Origin: G963668605 sp963668605 | GTDB lineage: Bacteria > Acidobacteriota > Terriglobia > Bryobacterales > Bryobacteraceae | Reading direction: 5' to 3' | DNA length: 64,000 nt | NCBI GenBank assembly: GCA_963668605.1 | Contig: OY764903.1 | Span: 2,604,001-2,668,000 of the forward strand | Shown here: positions 35,017-44,517 of the stretch, piece after piece | Layout of the letters: every line of letters begins with the position of its first letter | Numbering within the stretch: the stretch's first letter is position 1 | Translations under genes and position numbers: made by a program | Notes under the pieces: model-generated | Databases searched by the model: none | What the model was told of the DNA's origin: nothing | What the model saw: only the letters and a program-made list of their open reading frames with translations

Positions 35017-37635
35017 TTAGTTCCGAAGGAATGCGTCGATCTCACGCGCCGCACGCATGCCCTCGGACACGGCCTGCACCACGGTCGTACCTCCGTTGAC
35101 GGCATCGCCCGCCGCGAAGACGCCGGCGCGCGATGTGGCCAGTGATCCCGGCGCTGTCGAAATCAACCCATCCTTGGAGAACTTAACGCCCGCGAGAGCC
35201 TGCTGCAACGACTCATCGAGCAGTTGCCCGATCGCCTCGATTACAAAATCGCCGGCGATGAGATGCTCGGAACCGGGCGAAGGCTCTGGTCTGCGCCGGC
35301 CATCCGGGCCGGGTGCGCCGAGATGCGTCCGGATTACTTTCAGTCCGGTCAGCTCGCCGCTCTCGTCGCAGGCAAAGCCGACGGGTTGCGTCAGCACCAG
35401 GAAGTTGACGCCCGCGCGAATGGCGGAGTCGCGTTCCTCAGGCCAGGCCGGCATCTCCGCGAACGAGCGCCGGTAAACGATCGATACGTCGTCGGCGCCG
35501 GCGCGTTTGGCCGAGAGTGCGGCATCGATCGCCGTGTTGCCGCCGCCGATGACAAGCACCGTACCGGAAATCTTGGCGCCGCGCTTGGCCGCGGCCAGAA
35601 ACTCGAGAGCGCCCACTACGCCCGTGCGAGGCCGTTCGCCCGCCGGCAGCGGAACCGAGCGGCTTAGTCCGGGCGCCAGCAGCACGGCATTGAAGCCTTC
35701 GGCCAAGACGTCGTCGATACCGTACTTCGCATCGAGCGTCGCGCCCTTGCGCCTTTCGATGCCGCTCGCCGACGAGATCACGGCGTTGATCTCCTGACGG
35801 ATGATGCCGTCTGGAAGGCGTTCGGCCGGAATCGTCTCGCGCGCCATGCCGCCGGGATTTTCGTCGCGCTCGAACAGAGTAACCTTGTGTCCCATCGAGG
35901 CCAGCGTGACGGCTCCGGAGATGCCCGCCGGGCCTGCGCCAATCACCGCGACGCGTTTGCCGCCGCCGACTTGAATCGGACGCGGCTCCGCGGCCCAGCC
36001 CTCTTCGACGGCTTTGCGGCTGACCCAGCGTTGCAAGTGGCGGATCGGAACAGCTTCCGAATAGTGCTCGTTGATGCAGCCGCTTTCGCACAGCGTTTCG
36101 GACGGGCAGACGTAGCCGCAAACCGTCGCCAGGATATTGGCTTCACGCAACGTTTCGTACGCGGCGCGGAACTCGCTACGGGCAATCTGGCCAACGAACT
36201 TGGGGATATTGACGTGCGCCGGGCAATGACCGACACACGTTGGATCGTTGCACTGCCGGCAGGTTTTGGCCATCTCGAGGATCGTGTCCATGGCCTCGGC
36301 GCGGCCCGCTTTGTAGATTGGCTCGTAGATGGCGGAGTCGCGCGGGACGCAGCCGCTGCGGCCGCCGTCGCGCATGATCTGTGTACATGCCGAGCAGGCC
36401 ACGCAGACGCGCTCCGGATCGATCCGACCCGTTTCGACGACCTCGCGCGCGAACTCGGGATGTGCGAACGACATGCGCCCGGCGCCCACCAGCGAAACCC
36501 AGCCGTTCTGTACATTCGCCGCAGCGACATTCGGGAAAAACTGCCGTAGCCACGTGTAGCCGCCGCCGATCACGAGCATATCCGGGAATGCCTGCTGCAC
36601 CTGGCGGACGACGTGCACGAAACGCTCCACTCCGAGCAGCGGGTGCTCGGGCGGGAACGGAGCACCGGCGATCGGCAGGTCGTAAGGCCGATTTACAAAC
36701 GGATTGAAGTACGGGTTTCCGATCGTGATATTGACCAGCGGCGCTCCGGCCGCTTTCAGGAAACGAACAAGTTCGATCGGCTCCGTGAGATCAGGCTTGG
36801 TGGGATCGTCCTTGTCCATGCCCCAACCATACGGATGGGCCATGGAGTCAAAGGCGTTCATGCGCGAGGTCACCATAATGCCGGGAACGCGGTCACGAAT
36901 CTTGCCGACGACATTGCGGAAGAAGCGCGTGCGGTTTTCAAACGAGCCGCCATAACGGCTGTTTTCGCGGGTGAACGAAGCGTGCAGTTCCGATACCAGG
37001 TAGCGGTGGCAGGCCTTGACATCGACGGCATCGAAGCCGGCCTTCTGGGCGCACATCGCCGCTTCGACGTAGAGATCTTCCAGGCGCTCCAACTCGTCGT
37101 CGCTGATCAACGGATAGTCGGCCGGCAGCTTGTGGATCGGGTCGAGGAACTTGGAATGGTGAGCGATAATCGGCTTCGCCGCGCCGCCGGGCTTGCTGTA
37201 GCGTCCCGAATGGGTGAGCTGAAGTACAAGCATCGGGCGGTGACTCTCTCCAAAACTGCTGCTCGCCGCGAGATGTGCGTCGCGCACCATGGCGGAAAAC
37301 ATAGAGACGTTACTGTCGCGGATCCAAAGTTGCCTGGGATTGGCGCGCCCCTCCTCGCAAACGGCCGTGGCCTCAACCCACAGCATCCCGGCGCCGCCCG
37401 CGGCAAAACGCCTGTAGCGGCGGAAGGTTAGTTCGTCGGGCGAGCCGTCGGCCAACCCGTCGCAGCCTTCCATCGGGAGTACAACAAGGCGGTTCGGAAG
37501 CCGGAACTTGCCAACCTGCACCGGTTCGCGCAATACCTGGACGTCGTCGCTAACGTTTAGTGCGACTCCGGTTGCGGCGATTTCTCTGCGTAGGTCCTCG
37601 AGCGTATGATAGTGGAATTGTTGGTGCGCAATCAT
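35017..37635 (-). CDS. OYE-family flavin oxidoreductase fused to a GltD-like FAD/NAD(P) domain with iron-sulfur clusters
   Basis: The 872-residue protein joins two enzymes. Residues ~32-405 form an Old Yellow Enzyme TIM barrel with FMN, as in 2,4-dienoyl-CoA reductase (LQLTHSGRYS, ENRTRFFRNVVGKIR, LVGAGRMSFAHPEF). Cys411, 414, 417 and 429 give the FeS site found after such barrels. Residues ~459-520 hold two more Cys groups (459/462/467/471 and 506/510/516/520), as at the start of glutamate synthase small subunits and dihydropyrimidine dehydrogenase. Two dinucleotide folds follow (VAVIGAGPAGISG near 563 and VLVIGGGNTAIDA). Electrons could pass NAD(P)H to FAD to FeS to FMN. Substrate unknown; neighbours give no hint. 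Confidence 0.88.
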   Translation of the reverse strand: MIAHQQFHYHTLEDLRREIAATGVALNVSDDVQVLREPVQVGKFRLPNRLVVLPMEGCDGLADGSPDELTFRRYRRFAAGGAGMLWVEATAVCEEGRANPRQLWIRDSNVSMFSAMVRDAHLAASSSFGESHRPMLVLQLTHSGRYSKPGGAAKPIIAHHSKFLDPIHKLPADYPLISDDELERLEDLYVEAAMCAQKAGFDAVDVKACHRYLVSELHASFTRENSRYGGSFENRTRFFRNVVGKIRDRVPGIMVTSRMNAFDSMAHPYGWGMDKDDPTKPDLTEPIELVRFLKAAGAPLVNITIGNPYFNPFVNRPYDLPIAGAPFPPEHPLLGVERFVHVVRQVQQAFPDMLVIGGGYTWLRQFFPNVAAANVQNGWVSLVGAGRMSFAHPEFAREVVETGRIDPERVCVACSACTQIMRDGGRSGCVPRDSAIYEPIYKAGRAEAMDTILEMAKTCRQCNDPTCVGHCPAHVNIPKFVGQIARSEFRAAYETLREANILATVCGYVCPSETLCESGCINEHYSEAVPIRHLQRWVSRKAVEEGWAAEPRPIQVGGGKRVAVIGAGPAGISGAVTLASMGHKVTLFERDENPGGMARETIPAERLPDGIIRQEINAVISSASGIERRKGATLDAKYGIDDVLAEGFNAVLLAPGLSRSVPLPAGERPRTGVVGALEFLAAAKRGAKISGTVLVIGGGNTAIDAALSAKRAGADDVSIVYRRSFAEMPAWPEERDSAIRAGVNFLVLTQPVGFACDESGELTGLKVIRTHLGAPGPDGRRRPEPSPGSEHLIAGDFVIEAIGQLLDESLQQALAGVKFSKDGLISTAPGSLATSRAGVFAAGDAVNGGTTVVQAVSEGMRAAREIDAFLRN

Positions 37636-37774
37636 GATTATTCCTGTCTGTCACAGAGTATCAAATCCTATTGAAGCCGAGGCGTTAAGCGCCAGCGCTG
37701 GCCATTCGCACAGCGGGTTTGGAACGTTATAAACTAGGAACTTCGAGTCCGATTCTAAAAAAGGATTTTCTGTA

Positions 37775-39163
37775 ATGTCCACACCCGTTGATCCCACCCG
37801 CCGGGACGTTGTCAAGCTCGCCGGCGCGGCCACCGTTTTAGCGGCCGGCGCGCCCTTCATTCAGACCGTGAAAGCCGCCAACAACCAGATGCAGTTTGGC
37901 GTGATCGGGACCGGCGGCCGCGGCTCCTATCTGCTGAAGCATCTCACCAAGATCGACAACGGGCGTTGCGTTGCGGTGTGCGACGTCAATCAGGCGGCGC
38001 TCGATAAGGCGGCGCAGATTACGGGCACCAATCCGGCGAAGTTCAAGGACTACCGCGAACTGCTTTCGCAGAAGAACGTCGATGCCGTGATCATCGCCGT
38101 GCCGCTCTACATGCACTTTCCGGTGACCAAGGACACGCTGCTGGCGGGCAAGCATGTGCTCTGCGAAAAGAGCCTGGTGTTCAAGCCCGAAGAGGTGCAT
38201 GCGCTGCGCGCGCTGGTGGCCGAGCATCCCAAGCAGGTCTTGCAGGTCGGCTTGCAGCGGCGCTACAGCGTGTTTTACCAGACGGTCAAGCAGATGATCC
38301 AGAAGGGCATGCTGGGCACGGTAACGCATGTGCATGCGCAGTGGCATCGCAATCCAGGCTGGGTGATGAAGCAGCCGGCGGGCAAGCAGAATCCGTTGAA
38401 CTGGCGGCTGTACCGGGAGTTCTCGGGCGGATTGACAGCGGAATTGGCTTCGCACCAGATCGACATCGCCGACTGGATGTTTGGCGAAACGCCACAATGG
38501 GTGCTGGGCGTGGGCGGGCTGGACACGTGGAAAGACGGGCGCGACGTTTACGACAATATCCAACTGATCTACCAGTATTCGCGCGGGCGCAAGCTGGTCT
38601 ACAGTTCGATCACGACGAATGCGCACCTGCCGTTTTTGGCTGGTACACGGCCGGAGTTTGGCGAGTGCATCATGGGCACCGATGCGTGCGTGGAGATCAC
38701 GGTAGGCGACGGCGAGGCGACGATGCCGACGGCGCTGTGGTACCGCGAGGCGAAGAAGCCGACCTTCAGCGACGGCAAGGAGAAGAAGGAGACGGCGAAG
38801 ACGGCGGGTTCGACGTTTGCACTGGGCGCGGTGGCGCGCGGGTTGCCGCTGCTGGTGGACAAGGACCAGGTGACGGGCAAGGAATCGTTCCTCGACCGCG
38901 AGATGAAGTTCGCGCGGCGCTGGCTGTATTCGAAGGGCATCATGGTGTCGGACGAAGACCGCAACCCGGTGGAGACGGAGTTGGAGAGCTTCTTCAACGA
39001 CTGCCGCACGCTGGGCAAGCCGAAGGCGAACCTGGAAATCGGACTGGCGGACTCGATCGCGGTGATGCTCTCGAACAAGGCGATGGACGAAGACCGGCGC
39101 GTCTTTTTCAATGAGATCGACAAGATGGGTAAGGGGCCGGAGAAGCCGGTTAAGAAGTCGTAG
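37775..39163 (+). CDS. Gfo/Idh/MocA oxidoreductase with Tat leader
   Basis: The 462-residue protein begins with a twin-arginine leader (TRRDVVKLAGAATVLAAGAP). The NAD(P) motif is FGVIGTGGRGSY and the catalytic motif is VLCEKSLVFKPEEV, where the usual EKP is EKS. GGLTAELASHQIDIADW carries the active-site His region. A C-terminal extension of about 70 residues (from MVSDEDRNPVETELE) is present again as a remnant 2.8 kb downstream, marking an old duplication. The substrate is unknown; sugar oxidation is usual for the family. Confidence 0.88.
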   Translation: MSTPVDPTRRDVVKLAGAATVLAAGAPFIQTVKAANNQMQFGVIGTGGRGSYLLKHLTKIDNGRCVAVCDVNQAALDKAAQITGTNPAKFKDYRELLSQKNVDAVIIAVPLYMHFPVTKDTLLAGKHVLCEKSLVFKPEEVHALRALVAEHPKQVLQVGLQRRYSVFYQTVKQMIQKGMLGTVTHVHAQWHRNPGWVMKQPAGKQNPLNWRLYREFSGGLTAELASHQIDIADWMFGETPQWVLGVGGLDTWKDGRDVYDNIQLIYQYSRGRKLVYSSITTNAHLPFLAGTRPEFGECIMGTDACVEITVGDGEATMPTALWYREAKKPTFSDGKEKKETAKTAGSTFALGAVARGLPLLVDKDQVTGKESFLDREMKFARRWLYSKGIMVSDEDRNPVETELESFFNDCRTLGKPKANLEIGLADSIAVMLSNKAMDEDRRVFFNEIDKMGKGPEKPVKKS

Positions 39164-39168
39164 GGCTG

Positions 39169-39340
39169 CTTTACTGGCTCAGCCTCAACAGAGAAAAGGC
39201 GATCTGCGCGAAGACATAATTGAGTTCGCGCAGATTGGGGATCGCGGTGAATATTCCGCTCTGCTGGCTTGCGGACTAGACCCGGTACGTGATCGCCGCT
39301 ATCCCGACGGACTGGTACGCCAACGTCGGAATCATTTGGT
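39169..39340 (-). pseudogene. Remnant of the 3' end of a TadG-like gene
   Basis: This stretch aligns with the last ~170 bp of the TadG-like gene at 42001 (shared segments include gcgatctgcgc, taattgagttcgcgca and gactggtac), but with changes that break the frame, and nothing upstream on the minus strand continues the gene. It is part of the left unit of the duplication. The rest of the gap to 39423 holds nothing recognisable. Confidence 0.7.
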
Positions 39341-39423
39341 GATCGCGGCCCGGCACACGTTGCTCCTGGTGCGATTCATTCGAAGCAGCAAGTGCGGAAT
39401 CTGCCGCAAGGGGCGTTAGCCAC

Positions 39424-39855
39424 TTACGGAGTCTCCATCGGAACCGTGACCTTGATGGGCAGGTTCGTGTAGTTCCCCGCTATCAATGGCGAAATAACCG
39501 GATAGTGCAAGCCCGAGATCGTCACCTTCAAGCGTGTGGCGTTGGTGTTGACGCCGGCGAACACGACCGCAACGTTGGCAGTTCGCAACCCAAGGAAGCC
39601 TGGATCGTTCGGATGTTCCGAAGTCGTCGTTCCGTAGACGATCAGGTTTTGAATCGCAGCCGTATTGTAGCTGGCGATCGCACCGGTGCGGGCCGCGCCG
39701 CGCACGCGCTCGGTCAGTGCCTGATGTAAATACAGGAATTGGCCAAAGTCGAAAACGCCGACGATCATCATGACCACTGCGGAGAGCGTCAGTGCAGCCT
39801 CCAGCATCGCCGCCCCGTGTTGTTTCCGCTTCTTGTGAGAGTTGATTCTATTCAC
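39424..39855 (-). CDS. TadE-like pilus/secretion protein
   Basis: The 143-residue protein has the TadE N-terminus: a basic segment, then GAAMLEAALTLSAVVMMIVGVFDFGQFLYLHQALTERVRGAAR in which a Gly-x4-Glu type site precedes a single membrane helix. In Tad/Flp systems these minor pseudopilins are processed by a prepilin peptidase. The remainder is a beta-rich extracellular part. It follows another TadE-like gene by 15 bp. No Tad ATPase or platform gene is in the window. Confidence 0.75.
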   Translation of the reverse strand: MNRINSHKKRKQHGAAMLEAALTLSAVVMMIVGVFDFGQFLYLHQALTERVRGAARTGAIASYNTAAIQNLIVYGTTTSEHPNDPGFLGLRTANVAVVFAGVNTNATRLKVTISGLHYPVISPLIAGNYTNLPIKVTVPMETP

Positions 39856-39870
39856 GGTATTCGTCCTGGT

Positions 39871-40320
39871 TTACGGGGGAGAGAAACGTCCGACGTAGCT
39901 GAACACAGCGACCGGAGTATTGAGACGGAACATTCCAAAAACAGCATTCAGTGTGTAATTGGTCAGCCGGACCTTCATATTCTTGGGGGTTCCGTTGACA
40001 AAAATCACTGTCAACTCGACATTTTCCGGAGTCAAGCCTGTTACCACTGGACTTGTCCCGCCCGCGGGATCACCATAGACGACAAGGTTCTTCACATTGC
40101 TGGAAAATTGACTGGGCGGAGTGCTGCTTCCTGAAGTGTAGGTTTCCAGAGACGCATAGCGGGCGCCAGCTCGTATCGCGTTGTGCAACCGATTGTACAG
40201 GAAGAAGGAATAACCGAACTGGAATGTTCCGGTAAATAGCGGGAAGAGAAACGAAAATGCGAGGGCGAACTCCAGAATCGCGTTTCCTCGCCGGCCTCGA
40301 CTGTGTTTTCTGTTCTGCAT
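39871..40320 (-). CDS. TadE-like pilus/secretion protein
   Basis: This 149-residue protein starts with RRGNAILEFALAFSFLFPLFTG, a pseudopilin-like helix with the conserved Glu. The next segment, FQFGYSFFLYNRLHNAIRAGARYAS, matches the TadE pattern. It lies 13 bp after the TadG-like gene and 15 bp before the next TadE-like gene, so the three should be one transcript. The C-terminal part is of low complexity (GSSTPPSQ) and then beta-rich. Confidence 0.78.
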   Translation of the reverse strand: MQNRKHSRGRRGNAILEFALAFSFLFPLFTGTFQFGYSFFLYNRLHNAIRAGARYASLETYTSGSSTPPSQFSSNVKNLVVYGDPAGGTSPVVTGLTPENVELTVIFVNGTPKNMKVRLTNYTLNAVFGMFRLNTPVAVFSYVGRFSPP

Positions 40321-40333
40321 CGCACGTACCCGG

Positions 40334-41452
40334 CTATTGCGCCAGTCTTACCACGAACGAACCATGGGTCCCGTCTCCCACACCCCTTTTCTTGCTGCCC
40401 TGGACCCACGGTCCAACATATTCAGCACACCAAGCCTGGCCTCCGCCGTTTCCGTACTGACCAGTAGGTTTCAGAAAGAATGCGGCAACGCCGACAATCC
40501 GGTTATTACTACCAGCAGGCGTGCCGCCGTCGTTGATCGGGACAGCGACGATTCGCCGGGAGTTTCCGCGGTTGTTTGCAAGGTACTCGGAATAGGTCGT
40601 CGACGTAGAGTCGCTATCCTGAAGAATGCGGGTTTGCAGGCTGTCGAGTTGGCTCTGCTTTGCGCCACCGGTCATGGTCACAAGATCGCCCACGACGCGA
40701 GTAACAGACTGATAGTCATCCACGATGGTGCTGCGGATCAGCGAGGCACTGGCGTCCTCAATGTAACCACGCTCAGAGCCACCAGCCGCCTGGGCGAGGG
40801 CGAGAGTGCCAGAGGTCTGGTCGCCCGGACACATGTTGCTGCCGTTTCCAAGCTTGGGGTTAGCCGGCCAGCGTAGTGTGTAATTACTTCCCGTGAACAA
40901 GCCAAAATCCGGCGGCGCAGTACTGTGTGCATAGGGCGAGAAAGGAAATAGCCCTTCGCGGAACTCTGTTTTTGGAACCTGTGCCCCCACGGCTCGCGCT
41001 TTCACATTTGTGCTATTGGTCGGGACGACTGCCGGCAGGAAAAACAAGTTAACATTTGCAGTCGCGGTGACACGGGCGAACCGGTAAGCCGTTGCCGGAT
41101 TCGGCGCTGCCACCCACGGCCCGGCCACCGCGGTCGCAAACTCGGTGGTGGTTCCGGTAAAGGCTCGAGTGCTAAAGTTCCAGCGATTCAGGTTGGCGGC
41201 AGCCGCGGTTCTGGCGTCATTGAGACCGGTGCTTGTTCCATCCAGTTCGAGTGCCGCGGCGATCGCCGCGGAATCGGCAAATGTTTGGACCTCGCTCTTG
41301 GTGATGAACATCCGGCCGACATCCACAGCCAGACCGAGTATGCCGACCAAGGCGAGCGCGGAAACCGCTGTCAGTACCAGCACGTATCCACGTTTGCCTC
41401 TCGCATTCCTGCAGCCAAGAATTGGAATTTGCTGAATACTCATAAATTGCAT
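40334..41452 (-). CDS. TadG-like protein
   Basis: The 372-residue protein has one N-terminal helix in the TadG pattern (KRGYVLVLTAVSALALVGILGLAVDVGRMF), followed by the segment SEVQTFADSAAIAAALELDG typical of TadG-like Flp assembly proteins. No complete VWA metal site is visible. The extracellular remainder is rich in Gly, Ser and Thr. Starts at 41452 (MQF) or 41443 (MSI) are possible. First gene of the TadG-TadE-TadE set. Confidence 0.75.
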   Translation of the reverse strand: MQFMSIQQIPILGCRNARGKRGYVLVLTAVSALALVGILGLAVDVGRMFITKSEVQTFADSAAIAAALELDGTSTGLNDARTAAAANLNRWNFSTRAFTGTTTEFATAVAGPWVAAPNPATAYRFARVTATANVNLFFLPAVVPTNSTNVKARAVGAQVPKTEFREGLFPFSPYAHSTAPPDFGLFTGSNYTLRWPANPKLGNGSNMCPGDQTSGTLALAQAAGGSERGYIEDASASLIRSTIVDDYQSVTRVVGDLVTMTGGAKQSQLDSLQTRILQDSDSTSTTYSEYLANNRGNSRRIVAVPINDGGTPAGSNNRIVGVAAFFLKPTGQYGNGGGQAWCAEYVGPWVQGSKKRGVGDGTHGSFVVRLAQ

Positions 41453-41774
41453 CCTGCTTCCCTACAGGAATGATAAGTCTGAGCGTGATGATTTGACGCT
41501 AGGCTTTATGCTGTAAAACTCATTTCAGTTTCACTTAGGGGCATTGCAGAATCGGTTATCAGCACCCCCTTTTCGGGGCGCTCACGCTACCCTCAACGGC
41601 GATTAGGGCTTCAGTTTCTTGAGAATACAGAAGTCTGGGAACGCCCTAAGGTTTTCGCAATGGGTGCTAGGGTTGAACCCTGGTCGCCCTGAACCTAAAG
41701 TTCCAGTCGCTGTATGCAGAGGAAGGAGGGGAATTGTGCGGAACGGTACGGCATTACGCCGCGAAGCCCGTCCC
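41453..41774. other. Gap with duplication boundary
   Basis: No gene was found on either strand. The part from 41688 repeats at 45214-45320 and contains the inverted arms cggcattacgccg. The part from 41453 to 41687 holds the likely promoter region of the TadG-TadE-TadE transcript but no box I can assign. Confidence 0.5.
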
Positions 41775-41993
41775 ATGGTGTCGGACGAGGGCCGCAACCC
41801 GGTGGAGACGGAGTTGGAGAGCTGCTCCAACGACTGCCGCACGTTGGGCAAGTCGAAGGCGAACCTGGAAATCGAGCTGGCGGGCTCGATCCCGGTGATG
41901 CTCTCGAACAAGGCGATGGACGGCCGGCGCGTCTATTTCAACGAGATCGACAAAATGGGTAAGTCGTCAGAGAAGCAGGTAAAGAAGTCGTAG
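41775..41993 (+). pseudogene. C-terminal remnant of a Gfo/Idh/MocA oxidoreductase gene
   Basis: The 72-codon open stretch reads MVSDEGRNPVETELESCSN and so on, matching the last ~73 residues of the oxidoreductase at 37775-39163 with about 15 changes and a small deletion. It has no NAD-binding or catalytic part. It is the left end of the second unit of the tandem duplication. The frame remains open, so translation from the upstream region cannot be excluded, but function is unlikely. Confidence 0.85.
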
Positions 41994-42000
41994 GACTTCT

Positions 42001-43794
42001 CTACTGGCTTAGTCTCAACAGTGACGATGCGATCTGCGCAAAGACGTAATTGAGTTCGCGCACATCCGCGGTCGCGACAAAGCTGCCAGTTTGCTGGCTC
42101 GCGACGTAGGCCGGGTTTGTGATCGCCGCGGTCCCGATGGACTGGTACACCAACGGTGGAATCATCTGCAGGTTGACGACGCGGGGCAGGAATTCGCGCT
42201 CGGCCGGATCGCTAGCACTATTGCCCAACAAATAGATCGCGTTGATCATAACATTGTAATCTGTGTTGGCGCGGATTCGTCTGGCCTGATCGGCGGATGC
42301 ATTCATGCCTGCCGCCGCGATTGAGTTGCCTAACTCGGGGCGGAGATAGGCCGCGTACGGGCTAGGGCTGGGAAGAAAATTCGATTGCGCAGATCCCGAG
42401 GCTCCTGGGTAGGCCGCCCAGGTGCCGCCGATGTTTCTGCAACGGCTGGAGCCCGGGGTGATCGACACGCTGGTGGGGGCGCACTGGTTATTGCACATGT
42501 AGTGCCAGTCGTCCCAGTTGCCGCGGTTGCTGTTTCCGAACGCATCCACATCCGGGATGTAGGCGATATTCTGCGAGGTGACTTTGTTGCTCCCGTTGGC
42601 GCTAAACCCTGAAGGAAACGCGCCGAGCGTGTCTGACGCGTACGCTTTGACGAGTCCGCTGCCAGTATTCTGGTTGTCGTCGAAACTGCCTTGTGAGATC
42701 TGCCCGTAGGCCGTGGCGGGAGTTGTCCCCGTGGCCGGCAACGGCAACTTGTAGCAAATGTTGGGCCCGCCGGCGGTTGATATGCAGTTGTTGTAATTGT
42801 TGGCAGGCGCAGACAAATCCTTGACCCACAATGGATTCATGCCACTGGGGGTCGAAGGATCGCGATACCGAAGCAAGGAGTTGGACGGCAAGCTGGTGTA
42901 AGTCCTGCCCGGACCGAGGCGGTTGTCGACCTGCGTGCGGGTCGGAAAATTTGCGACAACACCGTTCGGAATTCCGTCCGTGAACAGAACAAGTGCGTTC
43001 ATCGCCAACTTCTGGCCAACTCCGAAAATCTGGTCGCCAGCCAGGTGGAGGGCGGCCGTGGTCGCCGTGCTGCCACTGCAATTGATCACACCAATCTTGC
43101 TCTTGATGCCGGTCGAACCAGAATTCTTGAAGTTCGTCGAGGGAGGGTAGCTGACCGCTGCCTGTGCGTTGAACGTCACCAGGCCAACGGTATCGTAAGG
43201 GCTGAAGTAATCTACAAAGCCAGCCGCGGCCTGCACCATGGCATCGCAGGCCGCGGCGTTCAACGGCAGAGTCGTTGGAATGCCAGAGGTGACACGAGAG
43301 CCCATCGATCCGGACTGGTCCAACAGCATCATCATAACAAGGTTGCGGCGCGTGGCCGTGCCGGTCGCCGAGACATTCACGCCGTTGATCCCGAAGATGC
43401 GCATGAAATAGGTGGGCGAATTCACCGTACCTGTGACCGAGATGATCAGGACACCGGTCGGATTGTTGCTGGCATCGTGCTGGAGCTGGAAGTCGGCCGT
43501 GACGGTGCGCCCGCCAGTCGCAGTGCCCAGATACCCGGCGGGAAAGTTGGCATCGAAGAAGCGGTTGGCCGAAGCAAGCGCCGAGGCCTGGACGGTTGCC
43601 AGGTCATTGCCCAGGTTCAAGGCTCTTCCGGCTGCCAGGGCGGCCGAATCCACCGCCGCGCTGAGACGTCCCTTGACGACAAACAGGAGCCCCGCATCGA
43701 CGGCTAGACCCACGACGGGGATTGTGAAAACCAACATCAACGCGGCAAGGATGATCGCCATGCCTTTTCGTTCTCTGAAATTGCGATGCTGCAT
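42001..43794 (-). CDS. TadG-like protein with von Willebrand factor A domain
   Basis: The 597-residue protein begins with a TadG-type membrane helix (RKGMAIILAALMLVFTIPVVGLAVDAGLLF), then KGRLSAAVDSAALAAGRAL. A VWA domain starts near 152, with the metal-site motif D159-x-S161-x-S163 in LLDQSGSMGSR and later FVDYFSPYDTVGLVTFNA. The end (ELNYVFAQIASSLLRLSQ) is VWA-like too. Such proteins are envelope-anchored adhesion or assembly factors in Tad-like systems. It lies 29 bp after a TadE-like gene. Its 3' end is the part duplicated at 39169-39340. Confidence 0.82.
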   Translation of the reverse strand: MQHRNFRERKGMAIILAALMLVFTIPVVGLAVDAGLLFVVKGRLSAAVDSAALAAGRALNLGNDLATVQASALASANRFFDANFPAGYLGTATGGRTVTADFQLQHDASNNPTGVLIISVTGTVNSPTYFMRIFGINGVNVSATGTATRRNLVMMMLLDQSGSMGSRVTSGIPTTLPLNAAACDAMVQAAAGFVDYFSPYDTVGLVTFNAQAAVSYPPSTNFKNSGSTGIKSKIGVINCSGSTATTAALHLAGDQIFGVGQKLAMNALVLFTDGIPNGVVANFPTRTQVDNRLGPGRTYTSLPSNSLLRYRDPSTPSGMNPLWVKDLSAPANNYNNCISTAGGPNICYKLPLPATGTTPATAYGQISQGSFDDNQNTGSGLVKAYASDTLGAFPSGFSANGSNKVTSQNIAYIPDVDAFGNSNRGNWDDWHYMCNNQCAPTSVSITPGSSRCRNIGGTWAAYPGASGSAQSNFLPSPSPYAAYLRPELGNSIAAAGMNASADQARRIRANTDYNVMINAIYLLGNSASDPAEREFLPRVVNLQMIPPLVYQSIGTAAITNPAYVASQQTGSFVATADVRELNYVFAQIASSLLRLSQ

Positions 43795-43823
43795 AAGTGT
43801 CTTCTCTCCGTCGCGCCCGCGCT

Positions 43824-44477
43824 TCAGGACAGGTTGCGCACCCGGATCACGGGGGGCAGGATGTTCCGGAACAGCGCGATCTCGCTCGCGTCCGCGAAGG
43901 CTTCCGCGATGAAGGTGAATTCATCGAGACTCAACGCGATGATTCCTGGAAACCCAGTTGCACGATTTCCTGTATTCGTTGCCACGTTGGCCTCCGACAC
44001 GGTCCCATCGGACAGGAGCGGGCTGGCCGGAGCCCCGGTTGCGCTGCTCCAGCGCGTTTGATTCCCGATCACGATCCGGGTAGTGATCACGTAGGATCCA
44101 TGATTCGGGCAACTCGAAGGGTTCTGATCCCAGTTGCTGATGCCCGCGTTACAGGCGTTGTTGCCAACTCTGAGAACTCGCGTCAGGATCACGACAGCTT
44201 TTCCAGCCGGATTGGGAGTGTTGGTACCGGGAATGTTCATGCCCAGACCCGCCGCCGTCCGAACAACTAACTGCTGGTTCTGCGATTGCGCTAGATTGAT
44301 CCCGCGCACAACGAGCACGTTGGCGTTTCTGCAGACCTGGCCAAGCTGACTCGCTCTCACAAGACTCATTCCAATCGTGAACGATCCGGCCAGCAACAAG
44401 ACCAGCACCGGCGCGACAATCGCAAACTCGAGAATAGTATTCCCTCTGCGGGACTTATTCTTGACCACTCGGAGCAT
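43824..44477 (-). CDS. TadE-like pilus/secretion protein
   Basis: The 217-residue protein starts SRRGNTILEFAIVAPVLVLLLAGSFTIGMSLVRASQLGQVCRNA, a clear TadE-type N-terminal helix with the Glu at +5. The rest is an extracellular region with a pair of Cys (NNACNAG and SSCPNHG) that could form a disulfide. It is the middle gene of the TadE-TadE-TadG(VWA) set. Confidence 0.8.
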   Translation of the reverse strand: MLRVVKNKSRRGNTILEFAIVAPVLVLLLAGSFTIGMSLVRASQLGQVCRNANVLVVRGINLAQSQNQQLVVRTAAGLGMNIPGTNTPNPAGKAVVILTRVLRVGNNACNAGISNWDQNPSSCPNHGSYVITTRIVIGNQTRWSSATGAPASPLLSDGTVSEANVATNTGNRATGFPGIIALSLDEFTFIAEAFADASEIALFRNILPPVIRVRNLS

Positions 44478-44517
44478 TCTGATGTGTAGCCTTTCCCTTT
44501 CTGCTCATTCCCTTACG

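Noticed and set aside
41775..41993. Small protein-coding gene of 72 codons
   Set aside because: It is the tail of an oxidoreductase gene duplicated in tandem; it has no domain of its own.
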